The notes: a model not told the origin generated them from the sequence alone. A DNA stretch of 64,000 bases from Nitratireductor basaltis (GCF_000733725.1 NZ_JMQM01000001.1:2170001-2234000); one strand, 5' to 3'. Shown: positions 30,361 to 38,669, counted from the first letter of the stretch. Program-made: numbers and translations.

Positions 30361-31377
30361 ATGCCACGCATCACACGCAGACTTTTCAGTGCGCTTGCAC
30401 TTTCAACTGCCGCGGCCTTCGCTTTCCCCGCGAATGCTGCCGACAAGATCAATGTGGGCATTCTGTCGCTGACGTCGCATTCGCCCAGCATCATTGCCGA
30501 GGCAAAGGGTTATTTCGACGAGCAGGAGCTTGAGGTCGAATTCGTTTCCTTCCAGGCAGCACAGCCCATGGCTGTCGCGATCGCATCGGGGGATGTCGAT
30601 TTCGGCATGACGGCCATCTCCGGCGGTCTGCTCAGCCTTGCCGACAAGGGTGTGGTGAAGATCATCGGCGGCGCGCTGCAGGAAACACCGGACGTCGAAG
30701 GACAGAAGATACTGGCCTCCAAGGCGGCTCACGACGACGGTGTGAAGACACCGGCTGATCTGAAGGGACGCAGCTTCGGCATCACCACCACCGGATCGTC
30801 CTTCCACTACATGGCGCACAAGATCGCCGACAAGGAAGGTTTCGACCGCTCCGAGATCAAGGTAAAGCCGCTGCAGAAGGTGCCGGCCGTGATTGCCTCG
30901 CTCAAGAGCGGGCAGATCGACGCCTGGTCGATCGTGCCGAATATCGCCGGCGCGCTGACCAAGGGTCCGGAAGTGGTCGAGATCGGCAAGGTTTCCGACT
31001 ATATCGACAACTATCAGGTGACGACGGTCTTCACCTCCACCTCCAATGTCGAAGAGAAGCCGGAACTGGTGAAGCGCTTTCTTGCCGCCCTCTCCAAGGG
31101 CATCTCCGACTATAATGCGGCCCTCGTCGACAAGAGCATGAGTGAGGAAGAGACCGCGGAGATCGTCAAGGCGATCCACCAGTATGTCTATTCCGACCAG
31201 CCCATCGACAAGGCGGACCCGCGCATTCGCGCCGGCGCAATGCGCATCAATGAAAATGCTGCCCTTTCGATGGCCAGTGTCGAGGACCAGCTTGAATGGT
31301 TCAAGTCGGAAGGTCTCGCGCCCGAAGGCGTGACGATCGAAAAGCTGGTCGATACCAGCTTCGTCGAGGCCCGCTAA
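30361..31377 (+). CDS. ABC transporter substrate-binding protein, NMT1/SsuA-like
   Basis: A 338-residue periplasmic binding protein with a Sec signal peptide (MPRITRRLFSALALSTAAAFAFPANA, cleavage after ANA by rule). The mature part is of the NMT1/THI5/SsuA group: VGILSLTSHSPSIIAEAKGYFDEQ and the domain-hinge region DVDFGMTAISGG. This group binds sulfonates, nitrate, taurine or pyrimidine precursors. It is followed by ATPase and permease genes, forming a complete importer. GGGAGG before the ATG supports the start. Substrate unknown; its position upstream of sulfonate-type catabolic genes is suggestive only. Confidence 0.88.
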   Translation: MPRITRRLFSALALSTAAAFAFPANAADKINVGILSLTSHSPSIIAEAKGYFDEQELEVEFVSFQAAQPMAVAIASGDVDFGMTAISGGLLSLADKGVVKIIGGALQETPDVEGQKILASKAAHDDGVKTPADLKGRSFGITTTGSSFHYMAHKIADKEGFDRSEIKVKPLQKVPAVIASLKSGQIDAWSIVPNIAGALTKGPEVVEIGKVSDYIDNYQVTTVFTSTSNVEEKPELVKRFLAALSKGISDYNAALVDKSMSEEETAEIVKAIHQYVYSDQPIDKADPRIRAGAMRINENAALSMASVEDQLEWFKSEGLAPEGVTIEKLVDTSFVEAR

Positions 31378-31429
31378 CATCATCGGGCGCAGCCTTGGCC
31401 GCTGCGCCCGCCTACACCCCGGACAAGCC

Positions 31430-32197
31430 ATGCAGCTCATCGCACGCAACATAACGCACCGCTATGGCGGACGGCTGGTGCTGGACGATATCTCCTTTTC
31501 AATAGGTGAAGGCGAGATCGTTTGCGTCGTCGGGCCTTCGGGCTGCGGTAAATCCACGCTGCTGCGCATATTGGGGGGACTTGAAAAAGCCGATGAGGGC
31601 GAGGCACTTGTTGCCGGCGAAGCGCCCGAAGGTTCACTGAACCCGCTGACATACATCTTCCAGGATTTCGCGCTTCTGCCCTGGCGCAGCGTGCGCGGCA
31701 ATGTGAGCCTTGTTCTGGAAGATCATGGCATTCGCGGCGCGCGCGCAAACGCGATCATCGACGATGTTCTTGCGCGCACAAACCTCTCCGATTTCAGGGA
31801 TGCCCTGCCCCGCCAGCTTTCCGGCGGCATGAAGCAGCGCGTGGCGATTGCCCGGGCGCTTGCCGTCAAACCCGCCATCATGCTCATGGACGAGCCGCTC
31901 TCCGCGCTGGACAGCCAGACGCGCGAACTCCTGATGGATGACCTTGTCAGCCTATGGAGCCGCGAGCCGTTTTCCGCCTGCTACGTCACGCACAATCTCA
32001 ACGAGGCCGTGAGGCTTGGCACGCGCATTGTAGTATTGTCGCGCCGACCCGGACGCATCCGCGAAATCGTCGAGATCGACATGCCTATCGATGAGCGCGC
32101 CGAGCGGCTGGTCGAACTGGAAAAGCTTCAGCGCCATGTCTGGGAGATTATGCGCGAGGAAGCACGTGAAGCGGATCGGGAGATCGCCAATGTCTGA
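31430..32197 (+). CDS. ABC transporter ATP-binding protein (SsuB/TauB-like)
   Basis: A 255-residue ABC ATPase. Walker [10 protein letters not shown] lies at about residue 36, the signature LSGGMKQRVAIARAL in the middle, and Walker B IMLMDEPLSALD follows, with the switch histidine in YVTHNLNEAVRLG. Its end overlaps the permease start by eight bases. It energises the importer whose binding protein lies 52 bases upstream. Family members of this type serve sulfonate, taurine, nitrate and pyrimidine uptake. Confidence 0.92.
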   Translation: MQLIARNITHRYGGRLVLDDISFSIGEGEIVCVVGPSGCGKSTLLRILGGLEKADEGEALVAGEAPEGSLNPLTYIFQDFALLPWRSVRGNVSLVLEDHGIRGARANAIIDDVLARTNLSDFRDALPRQLSGGMKQRVAIARALAVKPAIMLMDEPLSALDSQTRELLMDDLVSLWSREPFSACYVTHNLNEAVRLGTRIVVLSRRPGRIREIVEIDMPIDERAERLVELEKLQRHVWEIMREEAREADREIANV

Positions 32198-33023
32198 CCA
32201 GACCGCAAACGCGCCAATCAAGAGGGAACCGCATGAGGGCTTGCGACCGGTGCCTTTCCGCGGCGGGGGCTTTCGCCATCGCAAGCTTGGGCCTGTTGCA
32301 CCCGTGGTGTTTCTCGCCATCCTGCTCGTTTGGGAACTTGGTTCGCGCTCCGGCTTCATCAGCCAGATCGCATTGCCTGCACCATCGGCTGCACTGGCGG
32401 CCCTTGGTGATCTCATCTCCACGGGCATGCTGTGGAAGCATCTTGGCGCGAGCCTTTACCGCCTTCTGGTGGGCTGGGCTTTCGGCAGCCTGCTGGGCAT
32501 TGCCGTGGGCCTTCTGATCGGGCTTTTCTCGCTTGCGCGCGCAGGCCTGCTGCCGCTCGTTTCGGCTCTCTTCCCGATCCCGAAGATCGCGCTTCTGCCG
32601 CTCTTCATCATCTGGTTCGGCATCGGCGAAGGCTCCAAGGTCGCGACCATCCTGTTCGGCACCTTCTTCCCGACCGTCATCGCCACCTATGGCGGGGTGG
32701 ACAATGTGGACCGCAATCTGATCCGCATGGGCCAGTCCTTCGGCATGAGCTGGCTTTCCATAGTGCGCAAGATCATCATTCCCGGCGCCATGCCCGCCAT
32801 CCTGTCAGGCGCGCGCATTTCCGCCTCCATCGCCATTGTCCTGCTGGTCGCGGCCGAGATGATCGGCGCGGAATTCGGTATCGGCGCCTATATCCTGATG
32901 GCAGGCGCGCTCTTTGCCCTCGACCAGTTGATCGCGGGCGTGGCGATCCTCTCCATCCTGGGTCTGAGCATTGCGTGGCTGATCGGAAAAGCCGAGCAAC
33001 GGCTGCTAGCCTGGCGCAACTGA
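32190..33023 (+). CDS. ABC transporter permease (SsuC/TauC-like)
   Basis: A 277-residue inner-membrane permease with about six hydrophobic segments and the BPD_transp_1 cytoplasmic loop (ATIAxxG-type: MPAILSGARISASIAI). I use the ATG at 32190, overlapping the ATPase stop by eight bases. The upstream in-frame sequence lies inside the ATPase gene. It completes the NMT1-type importer. Confidence 0.9.
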   Translation: MSDQTANAPIKREPHEGLRPVPFRGGGFRHRKLGPVAPVVFLAILLVWELGSRSGFISQIALPAPSAALAALGDLISTGMLWKHLGASLYRLLVGWAFGSLLGIAVGLLIGLFSLARAGLLPLVSALFPIPKIALLPLFIIWFGIGEGSKVATILFGTFFPTVIATYGGVDNVDRNLIRMGQSFGMSWLSIVRKIIIPGAMPAILSGARISASIAIVLLVAAEMIGAEFGIGAYILMAGALFALDQLIAGVAILSILGLSIAWLIGKAEQRLLAWRN

Positions 33024-33077
33024 GCCGGCACAGAAAAATAAAATCGGAAGAGTGCAAAATTTCCCCGATCGGGGCGC

Positions 33078-33105
33078 TGGACAGACAAAATTCTCGTGCT
33101 ATAAC
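33078..33105 (+). promoter_or_regulatory. Likely promoter of tRNA-Phe
   Basis: TGGACA (33078-33083) and TATAAC (33100-33105) with a 16-base gap lie about 50 bases upstream of the tRNA. A 12-base palindrome CCCCGATCGGGG lies just before. Confidence 0.5.
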
Positions 33106-33157
33106 CCACGCGCCTCAGGCGGAAACCAACACCGCCCCGCGACACTCGCGCAGGCAA

Positions 33158-33233
33158 GCCCGGATAGCTCAGTTGGTAGAGCAGCGGATTGAAAATCCGC
33201 GTGTCGGTGGTTCGAATCCGCCTCCGGGCACCA
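33158..33233 (+). tRNA. tRNA-Phe (GAA)
   Basis: A 76-base cloverleaf including an encoded CCA. The acceptor stem is GCCCGGA / TCCGGGC, the D-arm has AGCTCAGTTGGTAGAGC, the anticodon loop reads TTGAAAA with GAA at 33191-33193, and the T-arm has GGTTCGAATCC. A GNAT/DUF1778 toxin-antitoxin pair begins 45 bases downstream on the other strand. Confidence 0.97.
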
Positions 33234-33277
33234 TTTTCCAGGATGCCTTCGCTCCGCATCCCTATCAAAGTGCAGAG

Positions 33278-33826
33278 TTAATTTTCGCCCCATAATTGGT
33301 GAATTGTAACGACTGGCAAGAACATCCGCATGGGATCTGAGGGAAGCGGCTGGAAGCCATAATTCGCATAGAGCCTGCTGCGCCTTTCGACCAGTTCCGG
33401 TTGACCATTATCCAGAACGTCCAGAACAACGATCGCGATACCCACATGCTCAGCCGCTCTGGCCACACGAATGAGGGCGTCGACCAGCAGTTCACCACCC
33501 AAGCCTTGCCCCGAGTAGCGCTGATCAACACCTATCATGGAGAGGAATGCCGCTGGTATGCTGCCATGCGAGGGACGGTTTCGCGCGAATCGAGCAGGCA
33601 GACGCGTATAGTCGACAGCATGTGCATTGAGCGCATAGTAGCCGATGACCCTGTCCTCATCATCTAGCATCACATAAATGCGGGAGTTATTAACTTTCGA
33701 AAGTTTTCGTGCTGTTCGCTTCAGAAAATTATCGACTGCCGCGACGCCACAAGAGAAACCGCTGCGGTCATGTCTCTCCGTGTCGAGCAACTCGATCCGG
33801 TAGCTGCGCAGATCGTGGTTCGTCAC
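33278..33826 (-). CDS. GNAT acetyltransferase toxin (TacT-like)
   Basis: A 182-residue GCN5-type acetyltransferase of the TacT/AtaT toxin group. The typical N-terminal FSCGVAAVDNFLKRTA segment is present, as is the acetyl-CoA-binding region containing RYSGQGLGGELLVDALI (Q/RxxGxG/A) and a C-terminal LYANYGF. Toxins of this group acetylate aminoacyl-tRNA and block translation. Its start overlaps the stop of a DUF1778 antitoxin by four bases. The pair lies directly beside tRNA-Phe. Confidence in the toxin-antitoxin call is high; target tRNA is unknown. Confidence 0.9.
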   Translation of the reverse strand: MTNHDLRSYRIELLDTERHDRSGFSCGVAAVDNFLKRTARKLSKVNNSRIYVMLDDEDRVIGYYALNAHAVDYTRLPARFARNRPSHGSIPAAFLSMIGVDQRYSGQGLGGELLVDALIRVARAAEHVGIAIVVLDVLDNGQPELVERRSRLYANYGFQPLPSDPMRMFLPVVTIHQLWGEN

Positions 33827-34131
33827 TGAGACTTGGCTCTTCGAGAATGCCTTTTGTAGGCGGCGCGCAACTTCTCGGTCGGCGCGGGCGGTGTGTCCAG
33901 CGCCTCAAAGAAGGCTGCATGATCAACGACCTGTAGTGTCGTCCGCTCATGTGCCGCGATCGTCTGCAAGGCGGACTGATAAGCCGCATTCATCGTGAAG
34001 ACGCTGTCATCCACTCCACTTAGCGCCGCTGCCTGCTGAATGGCATGCTTGATGCGCGGCTTTGTACGGAAATTCATCCGCTCACTGGCCCGCTCATCAA
34101 TCTCAGCAGTGGCGTCTGCAAACATGCGCAT
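33823..34131 (-). CDS. DUF1778 ribbon-helix-helix antitoxin
   Basis: A 102-residue antitoxin. The DNA-binding part is RMNFRTKPRIKHAIQQAAALSGVDDSVF, a DUF1778 ribbon-helix-helix. The C-terminal tail (about residues 65-102) would wrap the toxin. AAGGAG precedes the ATG at 34131. The upstream bases 34150-34195 contain imperfect dyads (for example ACTT-N9-AAGT and GTACGCC/GACGTAC) that may be the autoregulatory operator. It neutralises and, with the toxin, represses the GNAT gene downstream. Confidence 0.9.
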   Translation of the reverse strand: MRMFADATAEIDERASERMNFRTKPRIKHAIQQAAALSGVDDSVFTMNAAYQSALQTIAAHERTTLQVVDHAAFFEALDTPPAPTEKLRAAYKRHSRRAKSQ

Positions 34132-34191
34132 GGTGGAACTCCTTCCATGCGGCGAAATGTACGCCGTTGTGACGTACTTTTCAAGAGTAAG

Positions 34192-35295
34192 TCACCCCAG
34201 CCAGTTCCCGCAACCCAGTTCCACCGGCCTTTTCTCCGCAATCGATTGCTGCGCTGCCAGCCCCATGGCGACTGCTTTCAGCCCGTCTTCCAGGCTGACT
34301 TCCGGTGCGCCGCCTTCGCGGACCAGGCGGTTGAAGCCTAGATGCTGGAAATAGGTGGAGCCGTGGTGGTCGCCCTGGGCGAGGATCTTGGGATCTACCT
34401 TCATGACCTCGATCTGCTCCTTGCGGGCAGCGCGGTCGGCCACGACATATTCGGCGTGTTTGACCTGGCCATCAGGCTCGAAGCGGCCGGGGCCCGGCAC
34501 GCGTGCCTCCAGCAGCGCGGTGGAGCCGATGGCGCTGACGCGTTCCTGAAAGTGGGAGCCTTCGGCAAACATGCAAAGCTCCAGCATGGCACTGACTCCA
34601 TTGGCGAATTCTATGGTCGTGAAACTGTGGTCGAGGATATCGGGCACGCGCCCGTCATAGGCTTCGTCCAGGTGGTTGATCGCCTGCCCGCCGATGGCAT
34701 GGATGCGCACGGGCTCCGACTTGATCATCAGGCGCATCAGGTCGAAGAAGTGGCAGCATTTTTCCACCAAAGTGCCGCCGGAGGAGATGTTGAAGCGGTT
34801 CCAGTTTCCGACCTTCTGCAGGAAGGGAAAGCGACGCTCGGTAATGGAGACCATGGCGAGCTTGCCGGCTCTGCCCGCTTCCAGATCCTCCAGCAGGCGG
34901 GTAACGCCCGGCATATAGCGATATTCCATTGCCACCCAAATCGGGGTCTGGAAGCGCGCCGCTTTTTCTGCGATGCGCCGCGCCTCTTCCCAGTCCTTCA
35001 CCACCGGCTTCTCGATGAGGATCGGGCGTTTCTGTTCGATAAGGGCGTCGAGGATGATGGCGTGGGTGTGGTTGGGGGAAGCTACAAGAAAAGCGTCGGC
35101 ATCGCTGTGTCTGAGCAGCTCCCGGAAGTCGCCGAAAAGCGCCACCTCGTTTGGCACCAGCGAGGCTGCCGCCGCGCGCATGGCCGCATCGGGTTCGGCG
35201 ATGGCGGTGATCTGCGCGCCCTCCACGAGGTTCAGATTGCGTATATGCTCCTGGCCCATCATGCCGGAGCCGATAATGGCGTATTTGACGGTCAT
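34192..35295 (-). CDS. Gfo/Idh/MocA family protein, candidate NAD-dependent sulfoquinovosidase-like enzyme
   Basis: A 367-residue NAD(P)-binding protein. The Rossmann motif IIGSGMMGQEH is at the N-terminus and the family EKP motif in ILIEKPVVKD at about residue 95. The C-terminal domain has FPFLQKVGNWNRFN and LVEKCCHFFDLM. It is the last gene of a minus-strand operon with a FucI/AraA-like isomerase (4-base overlap), LacD-type aldolase and YihV-like kinase. Gfo/Idh/MocA proteins in sulfo-EMP2-type clusters have been described as NAD-dependent sulfoquinovosidases (GH188); I propose that role from context only. An inositol- or sugar-dehydrogenase role is the alternative. No export signal, so it is cytoplasmic. 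Confidence 0.85.
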   Translation of the reverse strand: MTVKYAIIGSGMMGQEHIRNLNLVEGAQITAIAEPDAAMRAAAASLVPNEVALFGDFRELLRHSDADAFLVASPNHTHAIILDALIEQKRPILIEKPVVKDWEEARRIAEKAARFQTPIWVAMEYRYMPGVTRLLEDLEAGRAGKLAMVSITERRFPFLQKVGNWNRFNISSGGTLVEKCCHFFDLMRLMIKSEPVRIHAIGGQAINHLDEAYDGRVPDILDHSFTTIEFANGVSAMLELCMFAEGSHFQERVSAIGSTALLEARVPGPGRFEPDGQVKHAEYVVADRAARKEQIEVMKVDPKILAQGDHHGSTYFQHLGFNRLVREGGAPEVSLEDGLKAVAMGLAAQQSIAEKRPVELGCGNWLG

Positions 35296-36686
35296 TGCGT
35301 GAGGTCCAATACGGGGAGACCGAGCTCGTGCGCCACATGTTCAAGCGCTGCACGGTGGTCGCCATAAACGAGTGCGATATGGTGCTCGAGACCAGCTGCA
35401 AGCAGGTCGTCACGCACTTCAGCGGTGCGCCGATCCAGTTTCAGAACGCCGGATGTGCCGGAGAAGGAAGGTGGTGCTTCCTGCATCTCGCCACCGGCAA
35501 TGACCATGAACTGATGCCCGCCCGCCTGGCTGATGCGCGCCAGTGTGACGCGGCCCGCTTTCAGCGCGAACTGGAAGAGAAGCGGCATCCGACGGTTTGA
35601 ATGTATGGTCGCAGAGACAGGCTCAGCCTCACTTGCCATGGAGGCGGGTGCCTGTCCGCAATGCCAGAGAACCGTCGTGTCGGTTGTGGCATCCATATCA
35701 ACGATATCAGCCAAAAAGGCTGGCGCATCTGCGATGGTCTGCAGAAGATAGGAACTGAGAGCGCCATAGACATCCGCCTCGCAGGCGCATGGCGTACGCT
35801 TCTCGCCCATCATCGAAACAGGCCCGCAAACCGCGCCGCCATATTCGGTGAAGGTTTCGGGCCAGCAGCGGATTGCGAAAGCATCGAAGCGCCCTTGCCG
35901 CTTCAGCTGGTCCAAGGCATTGCGCAGACGCAGTGAACGGTCGAGTTGTGCCTGATCGACTTCGGCGAGACCGGCGACGTCGCGCAGGCCCTCACGCGTC
36001 TGCAGAACGTCACCGTCATCCACCGCACGGGCCTGGTCGAAGAGATGTGAAAGCGCGATCTGCTCCACGCTGACATCAGCAAGAGCGCTCAAACGCGCCG
36101 TGTCATAGGCGCAGGTGTCGAAACCTGCCGGATGCTCTCCGATGCGCCCGATGCGCATGCCGCGCAAAGCTTCAAGGCCGCGTTCGCCCTCCCGCGACAA
36201 GGCGGGTTCAGCCGGGCGCATGGCAGGTGCAGGTTGCGGTTGCGTTTTCAGCCAATCTTCCACTGCATAGGCGATGCCGGCGCCATCAGCCGCGAGGTAG
36301 AGCGGAACAATGGGCTTGGATCTGAGGCCCAAGGCATGGGCTGCGAGATTGAGACCGCAAAAGGCGTTGAGGCGCAGGCGCCCGCCGGTGCGTGGTTCGG
36401 GCAGCGCCCAAATGTGGAGCGGCGTGTCGAAGTGTTCCGCGATCATGCAGATTGCCTCGGCGTCGGTGAAGGTGGACTGGATGACCACCACGCCATCGGC
36501 TCGGGCCTCGCCCTGCGCCTCGATTTCCGCTGCGAGCGAAGCGTTGTCGAAGAGAATTTCTCCGTCACCGACAAGGCCAATGCCGCTTTCCCGCAGTGCT
36601 GCGATCGCCGCTGCCGAGCAGGCACGGGCATATTCGACATCGAATGTCGGGCGTCCGAGAACAAAGAGCCGATAGGTCCTAGCCAT
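35292..36686 (-). CDS. L-fucose/L-arabinose isomerase-like protein
   Basis: A 464-residue protein of the FucI/AraA fold. The N-terminal domain (RLFVLGRPTFDVEYARACSAAAI) resembles the substrate-recognition domain of this superfamily. The central AIRCWPETFTEYGGAVCGPVSMMGEK and the nearby CACEADVYGAL carry the metal-binding acidic residues, and HCGQAP is near residue 325. It would interconvert an aldose and a ketose. In a sulfo-EMP-type scheme it would convert sulfoquinovose to sulfofructose. I use the ATG at 36686, which overlaps the aldolase stop by eight bases; longer starts overlap more. The specific sugar is not proved by sequence. Confidence 0.8.
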   Translation of the reverse strand: MARTYRLFVLGRPTFDVEYARACSAAAIAALRESGIGLVGDGEILFDNASLAAEIEAQGEARADGVVVIQSTFTDAEAICMIAEHFDTPLHIWALPEPRTGGRLRLNAFCGLNLAAHALGLRSKPIVPLYLAADGAGIAYAVEDWLKTQPQPAPAMRPAEPALSREGERGLEALRGMRIGRIGEHPAGFDTCAYDTARLSALADVSVEQIALSHLFDQARAVDDGDVLQTREGLRDVAGLAEVDQAQLDRSLRLRNALDQLKRQGRFDAFAIRCWPETFTEYGGAVCGPVSMMGEKRTPCACEADVYGALSSYLLQTIADAPAFLADIVDMDATTDTTVLWHCGQAPASMASEAEPVSATIHSNRRMPLLFQFALKAGRVTLARISQAGGHQFMVIAGGEMQEAPPSFSGTSGVLKLDRRTAEVRDDLLAAGLEHHIALVYGDHRAALEHVAHELGLPVLDLTQ

Positions 36687-37713
36687 TCCCGAACCCCGCA
36701 TAGGCTGAGCGGAAACCGGCGTCACCGGGTTCCACCGTTTTCTGATCCCGATGAAGGGGATGCTCGTGCCACGGCGTGGCCGCCTCGTCGGTCAGGCGGT
36801 TGATCTCCTGCATGTATGAAACGGCCTCACCGCGCAGGCCGCTCTCGATTTCCGACCAATCGGGAAAGGCCTTGAAGGCCTCAAGCCATATAGCGCGACC
36901 GGCGAGATAGCCGGATGCACCGGCGGCATAGGCGTGCTTCAGGATCGTCTTGAATTCCGGCTTTCCGGCACCGGCAGACAGCATGACCCAAGGGCGACCA
37001 GTGAGGCGTCCCATTTCGTCGAAAAGCGACTGGGTCTGTTTCTCGTCACCGCCCAGATCACCGGCAGCAACAGGGCTTTCCAGCTTGAAGACATCGACGC
37101 CGTAGTCCGCCTTTGCAAACTCCTCCACGCTTTGAAGCACGTGGTCGGCGCGTTTGGTGCGCATCTCGACATAGTCGCGGGTCTGCTCGGCATCACTGGC
37201 CAAAGGATAGACCAGAAGCTCGAAGAGGAAGGGAATGTCGTAGCGGGCGCAGGCCTCGCCGATGCGTTTGGTAAAATCCTGCTGCGCGCGGCATATATCG
37301 GCATCGGCATCCGGGCGATACCAGGCCAGCACCTTGACGGCATCGCCACCGGCCCGCTTGATCTTCTCGACCGACCAGTCGTCGATTTCCGATGAAAGGC
37401 GACCACCTGGCTCTTCCCCGAAGACGGAATCCTCAAGGGTGAGGATCAGGCCCTTGCGGGGGTCCATGATGTCCACGGCACCAGGATAGGCGTAATGAGG
37501 GTCGAGAAGCATCGCCGTAGATTCACCCTGCAACGTCTCGACGAGCAGGCGCTTGAAGCGGGCGACATCGTCATAGGGCGCTTCGGATGTGCCGCGTGCC
37601 TTTGCGATCGGGTTCTTGATGGGCGGGCGCTGATCGACCGCCGTCATCTTGAAGCGCCCGCTGCCATCGGCCATGCGCCGCATGCCCCACAATTTGCCAG
37701 CCGTAAGGCTCAT
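36679..37713 (-). CDS. LacD/YihT-type class I aldolase
   Basis: A 344-residue aldolase of the tagatose-bisphosphate (LacD)/6-deoxy-6-sulfofructose-1-phosphate (YihT) family. Motifs are KMTAVDQRPP at residues 22-31, GGDAVKVLAWYRPD at about 122, the Schiff-base lysine in DVFKLESP (Lys210) and a C-terminal ASGYLAGRAIW whose Arg matches the phosphate/sulfonate-side Arg of YihT. It would split a 1-phosphorylated ketose into dihydroxyacetone phosphate and an aldehyde, here perhaps sulfolactaldehyde. It follows a PfkB kinase by 41 bases. The ATG at 37713 has AAAGGGAGGG. Tagatose bisphosphate is the alternative substrate, but no other tagatose or galactose gene is present. Confidence 0.85.
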   Translation of the reverse strand: MSLTAGKLWGMRRMADGSGRFKMTAVDQRPPIKNPIAKARGTSEAPYDDVARFKRLLVETLQGESTAMLLDPHYAYPGAVDIMDPRKGLILTLEDSVFGEEPGGRLSSEIDDWSVEKIKRAGGDAVKVLAWYRPDADADICRAQQDFTKRIGEACARYDIPFLFELLVYPLASDAEQTRDYVEMRTKRADHVLQSVEEFAKADYGVDVFKLESPVAAGDLGGDEKQTQSLFDEMGRLTGRPWVMLSAGAGKPEFKTILKHAYAAGASGYLAGRAIWLEAFKAFPDWSEIESGLRGEAVSYMQEINRLTDEAATPWHEHPLHRDQKTVEPGDAGFRSAYAGFGNG

Positions 37714-37754
37714 GAATCCCTCCCTTTGAGCGGCTTGGCCGCTCGACAATTCGT

Positions 37755-38660
37755 TCAGTTTGGTGCGCCACCGCCGGTCATCATTGCCAGCGTCTCCTCA
37801 CGACCCGGCAATGCGTCCGGCCCGGTGCCGTTGCGGCATTTGAGAGCGGCTGCGGCATTGGCGAAGCGGACGGCCTGGAAAACAGAGCGGCCCTCAGCAA
37901 GTCCCAACGTGAATGCGCCGTGCCAGACATCGCCAGCACCAAGTGTGTCCACCGCCCGCACAGCGAAAGCGGCCACATGGGAAACGGCCCCCTCGTCGAG
38001 ATAGATGACGCCTTTTTCCCCATGGGTAACGCCGGCCCAAGCCGCGTAGCGGCTGGCGCAGTAGCGCAGACCCGCAACCACATCCTCCTCACCGGAGAAG
38101 CTCTTGAGCCCCTGCGTGGAAAACGCGATATGGGTGGCTCCAGCCATGGCGCCATCCAGCGCCTCGAGATCACTTTCGGCATCCACCACGGCAGGAATGC
38201 CGCGCTTGCGTGCCAATGACACGAGCCTTTCCGCGCCTTCAGGCCAGCGCGGGTCGACAAGCACTGCGTCTACGCCGTCCAACTGATGATCGCCCAACAT
38301 TGCAGCCGTAACGGCCAATCCCTCGCCCCGAAAATTGACGATCTGGCGTTCTCCGTCCTCGTCGACATAGACGGAGGACACCGGAGCCACGGCGCCGGGC
38401 ATGATGACCGAAGGCGACCAATCGACACCCGCCTTCTCCAGCTCAGCCATTATGGCGTGCGAATTGGCATCGTCGCCAAGACGCGCGCAAAGGCTGGCAC
38501 CGCCGCCAAGTCGGCGAACGGCCAGTGCGGCCATGGTGGCAGGTCCGCCAATCTGGGTTCGATAGGCATCGGCGCGGTATTTTTCGCCTTCGCGCGGAAA
38601 CGCGCCGAGGTGAAAGACATGATCCAGAACCGCCATACCGAGTGTCAGGACACGAGCCAC
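37755..38660 (-). CDS. PfkB family sugar kinase, sulfofructose kinase (YihV)-like
   Basis: A 301-residue ribokinase-fold kinase with a GTG start. It has the PfkB C-terminal motif AVDTLGAGDVWHGAF, with the catalytic Asp, and the N-terminal IGGPATMAALA. It aligns well by eye with E. coli YihV throughout: EKYRADAY, VDPRWPEGAERL, HIAFSTQGLKSF, AAAALKC. Lys27, Asn109 and Arg138 fall at the positions I recall as the sulfonate contacts of YihV. It heads the minus-strand operon and would phosphorylate a ketose at C1. A TCTTATATATGT operator-like site lies ten bases upstream of the start. Substrate is inferred, not proved. Confidence 0.85.
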   Translation of the reverse strand: MARVLTLGMAVLDHVFHLGAFPREGEKYRADAYRTQIGGPATMAALAVRRLGGGASLCARLGDDANSHAIMAELEKAGVDWSPSVIMPGAVAPVSSVYVDEDGERQIVNFRGEGLAVTAAMLGDHQLDGVDAVLVDPRWPEGAERLVSLARKRGIPAVVDAESDLEALDGAMAGATHIAFSTQGLKSFSGEEDVVAGLRYCASRYAAWAGVTHGEKGVIYLDEGAVSHVAAFAVRAVDTLGAGDVWHGAFTLGLAEGRSVFQAVRFANAAAALKCRNGTGPDALPGREETLAMMTGGGAPN

Positions 38661-38669
38661 ATCATCTAC

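Noticed and set aside
33063-33074. CCCCGATCGGGG palindrome as a terminator for the ABC operon
   Set aside because: No loop of usable size and no T-run; it is too short for a terminator, and may be only a chance dyad or part of the tRNA promoter region.
34192-38660. Reading the kinase/aldolase/isomerase genes as tagatose or myo-inositol catabolism
   Set aside because: No lacAB, gatYZ or iol genes are nearby, and the kinase resembles YihV more than LacC or IolC by eye; kept as an alternative but not favoured.
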